From JBAXEO01 sp963789515 (GTDB taxonomy: Bacteria; Actinomycetota; Coriobacteriia; Anaerosomatales; JAAXUF01): a stretch of DNA of 64,000 nt. The position numbers and the translations under genes are program-made. Of the stretch, positions 16,032-24,756 are shown piece after piece (position 1 is the first letter of the stretch; each line of letters starts with the position of its first letter). Below the pieces are notes generated by a model. That model did not search any database and had not been told where the DNA came from. It worked only from the letters and a program-made list of their open reading frames with translations. The stretch is taken from positions 62,001 through 126,000 of the forward strand of contig CAWBKW010000009.1 of NCBI GenBank assembly GCA_963789515.1, written 5' to 3'.

Positions 16032-17399
16032 ATGGTCGATACGGTCGGCAGGCGGCGCCAAAGCGGGATTGAGCGTGAAACCCCGCACAATGTCGAGGCG
16101 GAGCAGGCTATTCTCGGCGCCATGTTCCTCTCGGCCGAGGCGGTCGAGGGCGCGCTCGTGATCCTCCAACCGGAGGACTTCTATCGACCCGCGCATGCGC
16201 GCATCTACTCGGCCATGAGCGACCTGAACTCCCGCTCGGTGCCGGTCGATCACCTCTCGGTGGCTGATCGGCTTGAGTCCACAGGCGAACTCGCCTCGGC
16301 CGGCGGCAGGACCTATCTGCTCGACATCACGGGCGTCGTCCCCATCGCCTCGAACTGGCAGCGCTACGCCGACATCGTCAAGCGCATGTCCATGCTTCGG
16401 CAGCTCATCACGGCGGGCACCGCGATCGCCACGATGGGCTATGACGCACCTGACGATCTGGACCAGGTCGTGGGCGACGCCGAGAAGCTCATCTTCGATG
16501 TGACCAACAAGCGGGTCAGCAGCAACTTCGCCGTCATCAACGATCTGCTCAAGGTGTCGTTCAAGAACCTCGAGGAGCTCGCGGAACGCAAGGAGCACAT
16601 CACCGGCGTCCATACCGGCTTCAAGGACCTCGACAAGCTGCTCGCGGGCCTCCACCCCGGAGACCTGTGCATCCTCGCGGCCCGGCCGTCGGTGGGAAAG
16701 ACCGCGCTTGCCCTGAACATGGGGGTCAACGCCGCGCGGCACGGAGCGTCCGTGGCGATCTTCTCGCTCGAGATGGGGGCCGACCAGCTCGTCCAGCGAG
16801 TCCTGTGTTCCGAGGCCCGCATCAACCTGCAGGACGTGCGGACGGGTTACGTCAAGGACAGCGACTGGTACACGATCCACACCGCCATGGGCAAGCTCGC
16901 GCAACTCGACTTCTGGGTGGACGACACCCCGTCGATCTCGATCCTGGAGGTCCGCGCCAAGGCGCGCCGGCAGCTTCGAGACAAGCCGAAGGGCTTCATC
17001 ATCGTCGACTATCTCCAGCTCATGCAGCCCCAGGGTCGTCGCTCGGAGAACCGGCAGACCGAGATCGCCGAGATATCCCGGGGACTCAAGATCCTGGCCA
17101 AGGAGCTCAAGGTCCCGATCCTCGCGCTCTCTCAGCTGTCTCGCGCCGTGGAGCAGCGGGCCGGCAAGCGCCCCCAGCTCTCCGACCTACGTGAGTCAGG
17201 CGCCATCGAGCAGGACGCCGACGTGGTCATGTTCATCGACCGGAACACCGACCCGTTCGCCGATGACCAGGAGGGGCGTCCCCAGAAGGGCGTCGCCGAA
17301 CTCATCGTGGCCAAGCACCGCAACGGTCCCACCGGGCAGATTCAGCTCGTCTTCAACGACCGCTTCACGAAGTTCATCGACTACACGAGCCAGGTGTAG
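16032..17399 (+). CDS. dnaB: Replicative DNA helicase DnaB
   Basis: The ATG at 16032 (after GAGAGGGAG) gives 455 residues without an intein. The N-terminal helical domain (PHNVEAEQAILGAMFL) is followed by a RecA-like core with Walker A near residues 215-225 (ARPSVGKTALALN), a Walker B IIVDYLQLM, and the FSLEM and SQLSRAVEQR motifs. It unwinds DNA ahead of the replication fork as a hexamer. It follows the L9 gene in the usual order but behind a terminator. Confidence 0.96.
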   Translation: MVDTVGRRRQSGIERETPHNVEAEQAILGAMFLSAEAVEGALVILQPEDFYRPAHARIYSAMSDLNSRSVPVDHLSVADRLESTGELASAGGRTYLLDITGVVPIASNWQRYADIVKRMSMLRQLITAGTAIATMGYDAPDDLDQVVGDAEKLIFDVTNKRVSSNFAVINDLLKVSFKNLEELAERKEHITGVHTGFKDLDKLLAGLHPGDLCILAARPSVGKTALALNMGVNAARHGASVAIFSLEMGADQLVQRVLCSEARINLQDVRTGYVKDSDWYTIHTAMGKLAQLDFWVDDTPSISILEVRAKARRQLRDKPKGFIIVDYLQLMQPQGRRSENRQTEIAEISRGLKILAKELKVPILALSQLSRAVEQRAGKRPQLSDLRESGAIEQDADVVMFIDRNTDPFADDQEGRPQKGVAELIVAKHRNGPTGQIQLVFNDRFTKFIDYTSQV

Positions 17400-17424
17400 A
17401 GGCGGTTCAGCGGCTTCCGCGGGC

Positions 17425-17715
17425 CTAGCGCTGCTTGAACTTCCCGTCCAGGAGCTTGCGGAACTCGCGTTCGTCCCAGCCCGTCATGGCGTGTTCGCCG
17501 ACTCGGATGACGGGAACCGCATGCCCGCCGGTCATCAGCGCCATCTCTCGGCGCCCGGCTCCGCGCCGGCTCACGTCCACCTCTCGGTACTCCATTCCAT
17601 GCTCCGCGAGGTAGTGTTTCGCCACCCGGCACCAGTGGCAGTGCGGGGTCGTGTAGACCGTGATCGTGGGCGGATGCTTGTGGCTACCGCTCGTCGGCAT
17701 CTTCGAACCCTTCAT
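17425..17715 (-). CDS. Glutaredoxin-like protein
   Basis: The protein of about 96 residues has a thioredoxin fold with the redox motif CHWC in TVYTTPHCHWCRVAK and the cis-Pro loop HAVPVIRV, as in NrdH/mycoredoxin-type glutaredoxins. It would reduce disulfides or mixed disulfides of low-molecular-weight thiols. The start is uncertain: ATG at 17715 (MKGSKMPTSG) has GGGAG close by, and ATG at 17700 has AAGGG at seven bases. Convergent with dnaB. Confidence 0.85.
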   Translation of the reverse strand: MKGSKMPTSGSHKHPPTITVYTTPHCHWCRVAKHYLAEHGMEYREVDVSRRGAGRREMALMTGGHAVPVIRVGEHAMTGWDEREFRKLLDGKFKQR

Positions 17716-17836
17716 CGCTCCCATAAGGCCGCTCGAGTTCGTTGCTTGACAGCACAGGTATGATAACCGACGGCCTGAAAGCTCGTTCGACGCGACCGGC
17801 CCCCTGGCGGGGCCACATCCACGAGGAGTCCCCTTA

Positions 17837-19216
17837 GTGTCTTCCCCCCACTTCGCGGTCGTCATCATCGGTGCCGGTCCGGCCGGCATCTTCTCGGCGC
17901 TCGAGCTCGCGCGCTCGGGCGTCACCGACGTCCTGGTGCTCGAGAAGGGTCACGGCATCGACAAGCGCCGGTGCCCCGCGCGCCGACGGGCGTGCGTGGG
18001 CTGTCCCACCTGCGACATCATGACCGGATGGGGAGGCGCGGGCGCGTTCTCGGACGGCAAGCTCACGCTCACGACCGAGGTGGGCGGGTGGCTCGGCGAC
18101 TTCGTACCGCGTCCGCAACTCGAGGAGCTGCTGGACTACGCGGACGGGCTGTGGCTGGAGTTCGGTGCCACCACCGAGGTCCACGGGCCGGATCCCGACA
18201 CGGCTGCCGAGCTGTCTCGAGAAGCCACGCTGGCCGGCATGAAGCTCATTCCGATGAACATCCGCCACCTGGGCACGGAACGCTCGCCCGAGGTGCTCGA
18301 CGCGATGCGCGTGTGGTTGCTCGAGCAGGGCGTGACGGTCCGAACCGACACGCCCGCCGCCCGAATCCTCGTCGCCGAGGGGCGGGTCACCGGCGTCGAG
18401 CTTGCCGATGGAGAGGTCATCACGGCCGATGCCGTCATCGCCGCGCCGGGCAGAGAAGGTGCCGACTGGCTGACCGCCGAGGCGCGGGCGCTGGGCCTCA
18501 AGCTCGTGAACAACGCCGTCGACGTCGGGGTGCGTGTCGAGTGCCCGGCTCCCGTGATGGAGCGCCTCACGGACGCGCTCTACGAGGCCAAACTCGTCTA
18601 CCACACGAAGTCCTTCGGAGACACCGTCCGCACCTTCTGCATGAACCCGTACGGTGAGGTCACCACCGAGAGCTACGGTGACGTCGTCACCGTCAACGGC
18701 CACAGTTACGCCGAGGCCAAGACGCCCTACACCAACTTCGCCGTCCTCGTGAGCACCCGGTTCACCGAGCCGTTCCGCGACCCCATCGCGTACGGCCGCG
18801 CGATCGCCAAGCTCGCAAACCTGCTCGCCGACGGCATCCTCGTGCAACGGCTCGTCGACCTGAAGGCCGGCCGGCGCTCCACTCCCGAACGCATCTCTCA
18901 GTCACTCGCCGAGCCGACGCTCGCCAATGCGACGCCGGGCGATCTGGCGGCCGTGCTCCCGTACCGCCATCTGACCGACATCGTCGAGTTCCTCGATGCG
19001 ATGGAGGCATTGGCGCCGGGCATCTCCGGTCCGTCGACGCTGCTCTACGGTGTCGAGGTCAAGTTCTACTCGTCGCGCCTCGAGGTGTCTCCCGAGATGC
19101 AGACGAAGATCGAGGGGTTGTACGCGATCGGCGACGGCGCCGGCATCACCCGCGGGCTCGTACAGTCCAGCGCGAGCGGCGTGATCGCGGCACGGGCCGT
19201 GGTGGCGCACGATTAG
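17837..19216 (+). CDS. FAD-dependent dehydrogenase (COG2509 type)
   Basis: The 459-residue protein opens with a Rossmann FAD motif (VVIIGAGPAGIFSALELARSG). A Cys-rich stretch follows (residues 46-60, CPARRRACVGCPTC), then GWGGAGAFSDGKL, which is typical of the uncharacterised FAD-dependent dehydrogenases of COG2509. A second FAD-contact segment near the C-terminus reads LYAIGDGAGITRGL. The GTG start follows GAGGAG. The substrate is unknown. The four cysteines could hold a redox disulfide or metal. It converges with the TetR gene and overlaps its end by four bases. Confidence 0.88.
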   Translation: MSSPHFAVVIIGAGPAGIFSALELARSGVTDVLVLEKGHGIDKRRCPARRRACVGCPTCDIMTGWGGAGAFSDGKLTLTTEVGGWLGDFVPRPQLEELLDYADGLWLEFGATTEVHGPDPDTAAELSREATLAGMKLIPMNIRHLGTERSPEVLDAMRVWLLEQGVTVRTDTPAARILVAEGRVTGVELADGEVITADAVIAAPGREGADWLTAEARALGLKLVNNAVDVGVRVECPAPVMERLTDALYEAKLVYHTKSFGDTVRTFCMNPYGEVTTESYGDVVTVNGHSYAEAKTPYTNFAVLVSTRFTEPFRDPIAYGRAIAKLANLLADGILVQRLVDLKAGRRSTPERISQSLAEPTLANATPGDLAAVLPYRHLTDIVEFLDAMEALAPGISGPSTLLYGVEVKFYSSRLEVSPEMQTKIEGLYAIGDGAGITRGLVQSSASGVIAARAVVAHD

Positions 19217-19866
19217 AGCGCCGAGGACTCCCATCCCATCACCCTGAGGGCTGCATCGACGACCGCCTCGTCGGGCCGATCCCCTAAGACCATCGAGCTC
19301 AGGAAGCCTCCCACGATGAGCGCGAAGAGCGCCCGCACCCGGGCCTCCCGGGTCGTCTCGGCGCAAGGGACGTCGAAGGCGGCGTCCAGCTCGATCGCCT
19401 TGGCTGCGAGCCGGCCGAGGACCGGCTCGACGATCGCCGAGCGGAACGCTTCGAGGAACTCGGCGTTGCGGGCGGTGGCCGGAACGATCGCGCGGAGCAT
19501 CGGCGCGTTCACTCGCAGTGCGCGGCGCCGGTTGTCGAACATGCCGAGCAGCTGTTCACGCACCGTCTCGGCACGCAGGTCGTCGATGAGCTCGAACGCC
19601 TCTTCGCGCATGTGCCCGCCGCCTACCCTGATGAGTGCGAGGAAGAGGGCCTCCTTGCCCGGGAAGTGCCGGTACAGTGCTGGCTCACTGACTCCCACCC
19701 CCTTGGCGATATCGCGCATGGAGCCGTGGTCGTAGCCCTTCTCGGCGAACACGTGGAGCGCCGAGCCGAGGATCTCGCCTCGGCGGCCGGGCTCGATGTC
19801 GGTGAGGAACACCGTGGCAGGCGCGGGGGCGTTCGCCGGATTCGCGGTCCCGTCCGAGTCACTCAT
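19213..19866 (-). CDS. TetR-family repressor of the adjacent efflux operon (CecR-like)
   Basis: The 217-residue protein has an N-terminal HTH (about 30-75: ILGSALHVFAEKGYDHGSMRDIAKGVGVSEPALYRHFPGKE, shown here across two helices) and a helical ligand domain. It is the last gene of a seven-gene operon, overlapping the ABC ATPase stop by four bases. E. coli CecR plays the same part for ybhGFSR. A 20-bp perfect palindrome at the head of this operon (26018-26037) is its likely operator, giving feedback control. Confidence 0.88.
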   Translation of the reverse strand: MSDSDGTANPANAPAPATVFLTDIEPGRRGEILGSALHVFAEKGYDHGSMRDIAKGVGVSEPALYRHFPGKEALFLALIRVGGGHMREEAFELIDDLRAETVREQLLGMFDNRRRALRVNAPMLRAIVPATARNAEFLEAFRSAIVEPVLGRLAAKAIELDAAFDVPCAETTREARVRALFALIVGGFLSSMVLGDRPDEAVVDAALRVMGWESSAL

Positions 19867-20699
19867 CGGCCCGACCCTTCTCTCTCGCGGGTGACAAGGT
19901 GGACGAACACGTCCTCGATGCTCGAAGTCCTCGCATCGCCGTGTTCGTCGGTCGCCCCGACTTCCGACAGGTAGTGCTCGCGGATCTGGCGTGGCGAGCC
20001 GGTTGCGATGAGCCGTCCGGCATACATGAAGGCGAGTCGCCCGCACTGAGCCGCCTCTTCCATATAGTGCGTGGTCACGAACAGCGTCACTCCACGACCG
20101 GCGAGGTCGTAGAGCAGGTCCCAGAAGTGTCGGCGGGCGACCGGATCCACGCCGCTCGTCGGCTCGTCGAGGAAGAGCAGGTCCGGCTCGTGGATGGTCG
20201 CGGTTCCCAGCGCCAGGCGCTGTTTCCAGCCCACCGACAGGTTCGCGGTGAGCTCGTTCTCGCGGCCCACGAGGTCCGCCATCTTGAGCACGTAGGCGCG
20301 CTGCTCGGCGAACTTCTCGGGAGCCAGGTCGTAGACGCCGGCGTAGAAGCGCAGGTTCTCGTCAACGGTCAGGTCCTCGAAGAGCGAGAACTTCTGGCTC
20401 ATGTAGCCGATGCGCCGCTTGGCCTTCTCTGGGTTGGCGACGATGTCCTCGCCAAGGATGGTGATGCTGCCCGACTGCGGAGCGATGGCGCCGGTGAGCA
20501 TGCGGATCGTCGTGGTCTTCCCGCTTCCGTTGGGGCCGAGGAAGCCGAAGATCTCGCCGCCTGCCACGTCAAACGCGATGTCGTCCACCGCGGTGAAATC
20601 GCCGAAGCGCTTGGTGAGGCCCCGCACCGATACGGCGACGTCTGAGGGAGGGCTGCTCGCCGGCAGGGATTCGGTCGCGGGACCGGTCACGTCAACCAT
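19863..20699 (-). CDS. ABC exporter ATPase (YbhF-like half)
   Basis: The 278-residue nucleotide-binding domain has Walker A GPNGSGKTT, a Q loop at YMSQKFSLF, a signature reading LSVGWKQRL rather than LSGGxQ, a Walker B LLFLDEPTSGVDP and an H-loop TTHYMEEA. The GWKQRLAL variant is typical of YbhF-type ATPases. In E. coli YbhF the two nucleotide-binding domains are fused. Here they are separate genes (this one and 22966-23913). It energises export through the two adjacent permeases. Confidence 0.92.
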   Translation of the reverse strand: MVDVTGPATESLPASSPPSDVAVSVRGLTKRFGDFTAVDDIAFDVAGGEIFGFLGPNGSGKTTTIRMLTGAIAPQSGSITILGEDIVANPEKAKRRIGYMSQKFSLFEDLTVDENLRFYAGVYDLAPEKFAEQRAYVLKMADLVGRENELTANLSVGWKQRLALGTATIHEPDLLFLDEPTSGVDPVARRHFWDLLYDLAGRGVTLFVTTHYMEEAAQCGRLAFMYAGRLIATGSPRQIREHYLSEVGATDEHGDARTSSIEDVFVHLVTREREGSGR

Positions 20700-20702
20700 C
20701 TC

Positions 20703-21824
20703 CTAGTCGCTCAGTCGTTTGTGGAAGCTGAACACCGCGGAACCCAGAAGCACCACCGAGAACAGGGCCAGGGCGAGCAGTTGCCAGATGAGCTCTCTCG
20801 CCCCTGCGCCCTCGATGAACGTCCCGCGCAGGATCTCGATCGCATACCGAAGCGGGATGACGTAGGAGATGACCTGGAAGACGGGCGGCATCGACGCCAC
20901 CGGGAAGATGAAGCCGGACAGGATGAAGAACGGAAGCATGATGAACATGACGGTCTGCTGCGCCTGCTGCCGCGTATGAGAGACGAGCGAGATGAACAGG
21001 CCGAGCGCGACCGTCGTGAGCATGAACAGGAACAGCCCCAGTACCACGACCCACAGCTGGCCATGGAAGGGCACTCTGAACCACAACCGTCCCACGAGCG
21101 CGACGGTCGACATCTGCACCACGCCGATCAGAACGTAGGGAGTGAGCTTGCCCACCAGGTAGTCACCACGGCTGATGGGCGTGACGAACATCTGCTCGAG
21201 CGTGCCGCGCTCCCGCTCACGCACCACGGACTGGGACATGATGGAGGCCATCGACAGGATGAGAATGGTCGCTATCAGCCCCGGGATCATCGAGTTGACC
21301 GCTCGTAGACTCGGGTTGTACTCGACGCGGACCCGGGCATCGAGACCGGGACCGGCGATGGTGAGTCCCTGTTCGGCCAGGCGCTTGGCGTTGAACGCCG
21401 AGATCAGCTGAGATGCGTACCCGCTGCCGGCGCTCGCGATCCGACTGTCGGACCCGTCGACGATGATGCCGACCGCAGCCGCGTCGCCGCCCGAGACCCT
21501 CGATTCGGTGCCCTCGGGGATGACGAGTGCGACCTTCACGTCACCTCGGTCCAGCAAGGGGCGCAGGTCGCTCTCTTGGGCCGGGCGATGGGTGATCTTG
21601 AAGTAGCCGGAGCTGGCGAAGCTCTCGGCGAGTCGGCGGGAGGTGACCGTGCGGTCCAGGTCGACCACCGCCGTGGAGAGGTTCTTCACGTCGGCGCCCA
21701 CGACATAGCCCATCAGCACCAGCTGGAGCACCGGAAGCAGAAGGAGCAGGCGAAGCAGCAGCGGATCTCTTCGGAGCTGGAGGAACTCCTTCCACATGAG
21801 GAGGCGTACGCGCTTGGCGTTCAT
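20703..21824 (-). CDS. ABC-2 type permease (YbhR-like)
   Basis: The 373-residue protein has the ABC2_membrane_3 layout: one N-terminal helix after MNAKRVRLLMWKEFLQLRRDP, a large extracytoplasmic domain (about residues 45-175), and five helices in the C-terminal half. SVVRERERGTLEQMFVTPISRGDYL is the conserved coupling segment. Its start overlaps the stop of the upstream permease, and the pair probably form a heterodimeric channel. Confidence 0.92.
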   Translation of the reverse strand: MNAKRVRLLMWKEFLQLRRDPLLLRLLLLLPVLQLVLMGYVVGADVKNLSTAVVDLDRTVTSRRLAESFASSGYFKITHRPAQESDLRPLLDRGDVKVALVIPEGTESRVSGGDAAAVGIIVDGSDSRIASAGSGYASQLISAFNAKRLAEQGLTIAGPGLDARVRVEYNPSLRAVNSMIPGLIATILILSMASIMSQSVVRERERGTLEQMFVTPISRGDYLVGKLTPYVLIGVVQMSTVALVGRLWFRVPFHGQLWVVVLGLFLFMLTTVALGLFISLVSHTRQQAQQTVMFIMLPFFILSGFIFPVASMPPVFQVISYVIPLRYAIEILRGTFIEGAGARELIWQLLALALFSVVLLGSAVFSFHKRLSD

Positions 21825-22969
21825 CGGGCGTCCCGCCTGCCGTAGAGGACTGATGCGATGACGATCACCAAGAGCGAGTACCCGGCGAGCAAGGCCAGTT
21901 GGGGCCAGAGCTCAGGGAAGCCGGCGCCCTTGAGAAAGACCCCGCGCGAGATGACGATCATGTAGCGCGCCGGGAAGAGGTAGCTCACCGCCTGGAGGAA
22001 GGGCGGAATCGATTCGAGCGGGAACGCGAAGCCGGAAAGGATGAATGCCGGGAGGAACGCGACCATGAGCGCGATGATGTTCGCCGACTCCATGCTGGGC
22101 GCAAGCGCCGAGATGATCAGGCCCAGGCCCAGAGATGCGAACACGAAGAAGGCTGCTGACACGGCAAGGAACCCCACGCTTCCGCGGAGAGGTATGCGGA
22201 AGAACCCGAGCCCGACGAGCGCGATCACCATCATGTCGACGAACGCCAGGAGCGTCCACGGCAGCAGCTTCGCGAACATGAGCTCGGGTAGCCGCAACGG
22301 GCTGACCAGCATCTGTTCCTGCGTGCCCAGGTCGCGCTCGCGGACCAAGGTGACCGCGGTCTGCTGCACGGTGACGATCATGATGATTACCACCATCAGG
22401 CCGGGGATCAGGAAGTCGGCCGACTTGCGCTCAGGGTTGTACCAGGTGCGTACACGCGGTTCGAGCCGGCCGACTTGCGTCGTGTCGATACCCTGCCGGT
22501 CGGCCCACTCCACGAGCACCTTGTTGCTGTACGCCTGGTTGAGCGCGATGGCGTACGCCTGGCCCAACTGCGCGGCGTTGGGCTCCGTGCCGTCGACCAT
22601 GACGGCCACCTGCGCCTTCTCGCCGCGAGCGAGTGAGCGAGCGAATCCGGGCGGCACCACGACGGCGATCTGGGCAAGGTTGCGCTGGAACGCGTCGTCG
22701 ACGCCGGCGAGGTTATCGATGGAGCCTTGCACCGCGAAGAAGTCCGACGACCGGTACGTCTGAAGGTACGCACGGCTCTCCGCCGTCTTGTCTTGATCGA
22801 GCACCACGGTCGGGACGTTCTTCACGTCGAAGCTGATCGCGTAGGAGAAGAGCAACAGCTGCACGATGGGTACGACAAGGACCGCGATGAGCATGCGCGG
22901 GTCGCGCCGGATATGGATGAACTCCTTGCGCGCGATGGCGCTGATGCGGGAGTAGGCGGCGGCGATCAT
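21821..22969 (-). CDS. ABC-2 type permease (YbhS-like)
   Basis: The 382-residue protein is a paralogue of the neighbouring permease with the same one-plus-five helix layout. It has the entry segment RKEFIHIRRDPRMLIAVLVVP and the coupling segment TLVRERDLGTQEQMLVSPLRLPELMF. It overlaps both neighbours by four bases, which indicates tight stoichiometric translation. E. coli YbhFSR has been linked to export of drugs and to cation/proton antiport. The substrate here is unknown. Confidence 0.92.
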   Translation of the reverse strand: MIAAAYSRISAIARKEFIHIRRDPRMLIAVLVVPIVQLLLFSYAISFDVKNVPTVVLDQDKTAESRAYLQTYRSSDFFAVQGSIDNLAGVDDAFQRNLAQIAVVVPPGFARSLARGEKAQVAVMVDGTEPNAAQLGQAYAIALNQAYSNKVLVEWADRQGIDTTQVGRLEPRVRTWYNPERKSADFLIPGLMVVIIMIVTVQQTAVTLVRERDLGTQEQMLVSPLRLPELMFAKLLPWTLLAFVDMMVIALVGLGFFRIPLRGSVGFLAVSAAFFVFASLGLGLIISALAPSMESANIIALMVAFLPAFILSGFAFPLESIPPFLQAVSYLFPARYMIVISRGVFLKGAGFPELWPQLALLAGYSLLVIVIASVLYGRRDAR

Positions 22970-23913
22970 GAGGCATCGCCTACCTGCTCGGCGAGGTACG
23001 CGAATGCGGCCTCCATGTCGATCTCGGTCGGCCGGGCATCCGTGACGGTCAGTCCGGCCGCTCGCACCTGGCCGAGAAGCGCGGCGGCGTCGGGGCCTTC
23101 GGAAGCGGAGAGCACGCGCACGACGTCGCCGTAGAGGTGCGCGGAGATCACGCCGTCCGCATCGGTGAGAACCGCGAGGGCCGCGCGCGGGTCTGGTGCA
23201 GCGACCTCGAACAGTACTCCGGGCACCAACGCCTTCACCTCGGCCGGGGTACCGGCGTACGGGATCCGTCCGTCACCCATGAAGGCGATGTCTGTGCAGC
23301 GCTCGGCCTCGTCCATGTAGGGGGTGGCGACCAACACGGTCTTCTCGGCGGTCTGGAGGTCGGCGATGATGCGCCAGAACTCGCGGCGCGAGAGCGGATC
23401 GACGCCGGTGGTGGGTTCGTCGAGCAGCAGCAGGTCCGGCTCGTGCATGAGCGTGGAGGCGAGCATCAGCTTCTGCTTCATGCCGCCCGAGAGGTGCTGC
23501 GCCTGGCGGTCGGCGAACTCCGCGAGGCCCATCGACTCCAGCAGCGAGGCGGCGCGCGAACGGCGCAGCGGCGCAGGCACGCCGCGGATGCGTGCGAAGA
23601 ACTCGAGGTTCTCGGCGACGGAGAGGTCGGGGTACATCGAGAAACGCTGCGACATGTAGCCGATGCGCGGTGTCACGCGCCGGTGCGCGTGCACCACCGA
23701 GTCGCCGAAGACGAACGCATCGCCGGCGTCGGGTGCGAGCACGGTCGAGAGCATGCGGATCAGCGTCGACTTGCCCGCGCCGTCCGGGCCGAGCAGGCCG
23801 AAGACCGCGCCCTGGCGCACGACCAGGTCGACCCCGTCGACGGCACGCACGTCGCCGAACGTGCGGCGCAGGGACAGCGCTTCGATGGCGGGTGTATCGG
23901 TGGGGTCGGGCAC
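22966..23913 (-). CDS. ABC exporter ATPase with DUF-like C-terminal extension
   Basis: The 315-residue protein has Walker A GPDGAGKST, a canonical LSGGMKQKL signature, a Walker B LLLLDEPTTGVDP and the H-loop region ATPYMDEAE, where Thr-Pro replaces the usual Thr-His. The last 80 residues form a small regulatory domain typical of drug-exporter ATPases. It corresponds to the other half of YbhF. The missing H-loop His suggests a degenerate ATP site, as in asymmetric ABC exporters where one site is catalytic. Confidence 0.9.
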   Translation of the reverse strand: MPDPTDTPAIEALSLRRTFGDVRAVDGVDLVVRQGAVFGLLGPDGAGKSTLIRMLSTVLAPDAGDAFVFGDSVVHAHRRVTPRIGYMSQRFSMYPDLSVAENLEFFARIRGVPAPLRRSRAASLLESMGLAEFADRQAQHLSGGMKQKLMLASTLMHEPDLLLLDEPTTGVDPLSRREFWRIIADLQTAEKTVLVATPYMDEAERCTDIAFMGDGRIPYAGTPAEVKALVPGVLFEVAAPDPRAALAVLTDADGVISAHLYGDVVRVLSASEGPDAAALLGQVRAAGLTVTDARPTEIDMEAAFAYLAEQVGDAS

Positions 23914-23914
23914 G

Positions 23915-24697
23915 CTAGAACGTCACGTCCACGGGCATGCCGGCCTTGAGGACACCGCTCGCATCGCTCAGGCGGACGCGCACTTCGTATACGAGCTTGA
24001 CCCGCTGCTCTTTGGTCTCGACGTTGTTGGGCGTGAACTCGGCCTGTGAAGCGATGAACTCGACGGTGCCCGGGTAGATGGCGTCGCTCGAGTCCGTCTT
24101 GACCGTGGCCGCCGCGCCGAGCTTGACGTCGCCGATCCGGGTCTCAGGCACGAACACGCGCACGAACAGGTCGTTCGTGTCCGAGATGGTGGCGATCGTC
24201 TTGCCCGGGCTCGCGTTCTGCCCGGCGTTGGCAGCGACGGCCGACACTACGCCGGCGTGCGGCGCGGTGACGACGGCGTAGCCCAGCTGCACCTTCGCCA
24301 GCTGGACGGCCGCCTGCGCCTGCGTGACTCGGGCCTTGGCGGCCTTGACCTCGGCGTCGGTGCCGTCGTTCTTCGCTTGCGTCACGGCGGCCTTGGCCGC
24401 GCTGACTCCCGCGACGGCTTGCGCGAGCTGCAGCTCGAGCGCGCGCTTGTCCAGCTTCGCGATCACGGCGCCGGCCGTGACGCTGGCGCCCTCACTCACG
24501 GTGACCGTCTCGATGCGCCCCGCCATCGCCGGGGCGATCTGATACTCGGTCTGCTCCACGGTGCCGCTCGCGGTCAGCGATCCGTTCGTTGCGGCCTGTT
24601 GAGAGCTCCACCACCAGTAGCCGAGCCCCGCCGCCACGAGCAGGATCACGATCACCACCACTGCTATCGGCCGCCGCCCGCGCTGTTCGTTAGCCAT
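23915..24697 (-). CDS. HlyD/YbhG-type membrane fusion protein
   Basis: The 260-residue protein has an N-terminal membrane helix (about 11-30), a lipoyl/biotinyl half motif (GTVEQTEYQIAPAMAGRIETV), an Ala/Lys/Gln-rich coiled-coil hairpin (about 85-140), the returning lipoyl half and a beta-barrel domain. It starts after a short gap from the next adaptor. In a Gram-positive host such adaptors probably guide substrates across the cell wall or assist ABC function. Confidence 0.9.
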   Translation of the reverse strand: MANEQRGRRPIAVVVIVILLVAAGLGYWWWSSQQAATNGSLTASGTVEQTEYQIAPAMAGRIETVTVSEGASVTAGAVIAKLDKRALELQLAQAVAGVSAAKAAVTQAKNDGTDAEVKAAKARVTQAQAAVQLAKVQLGYAVVTAPHAGVVSAVAANAGQNASPGKTIATISDTNDLFVRVFVPETRIGDVKLGAAATVKTDSSDAIYPGTVEFIASQAEFTPNNVETKEQRVKLVYEVRVRLSDASGVLKAGMPVDVTF

Positions 24698-24756
24698 CTC
24701 GCCTCACCCGACCTGTTCTTCCGTCGCCCGCTGCCATGGTGCCGTGCCGTTCGCCA

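Noticed and set aside
17740..17765. TTGACA followed by TATGAT before the FAD dehydrogenase gene as a promoter
   Set aside because: The two hexamers are only seven bases apart, too close for a sigma-70-type promoter. TATGAT alone may still be a -10 element.
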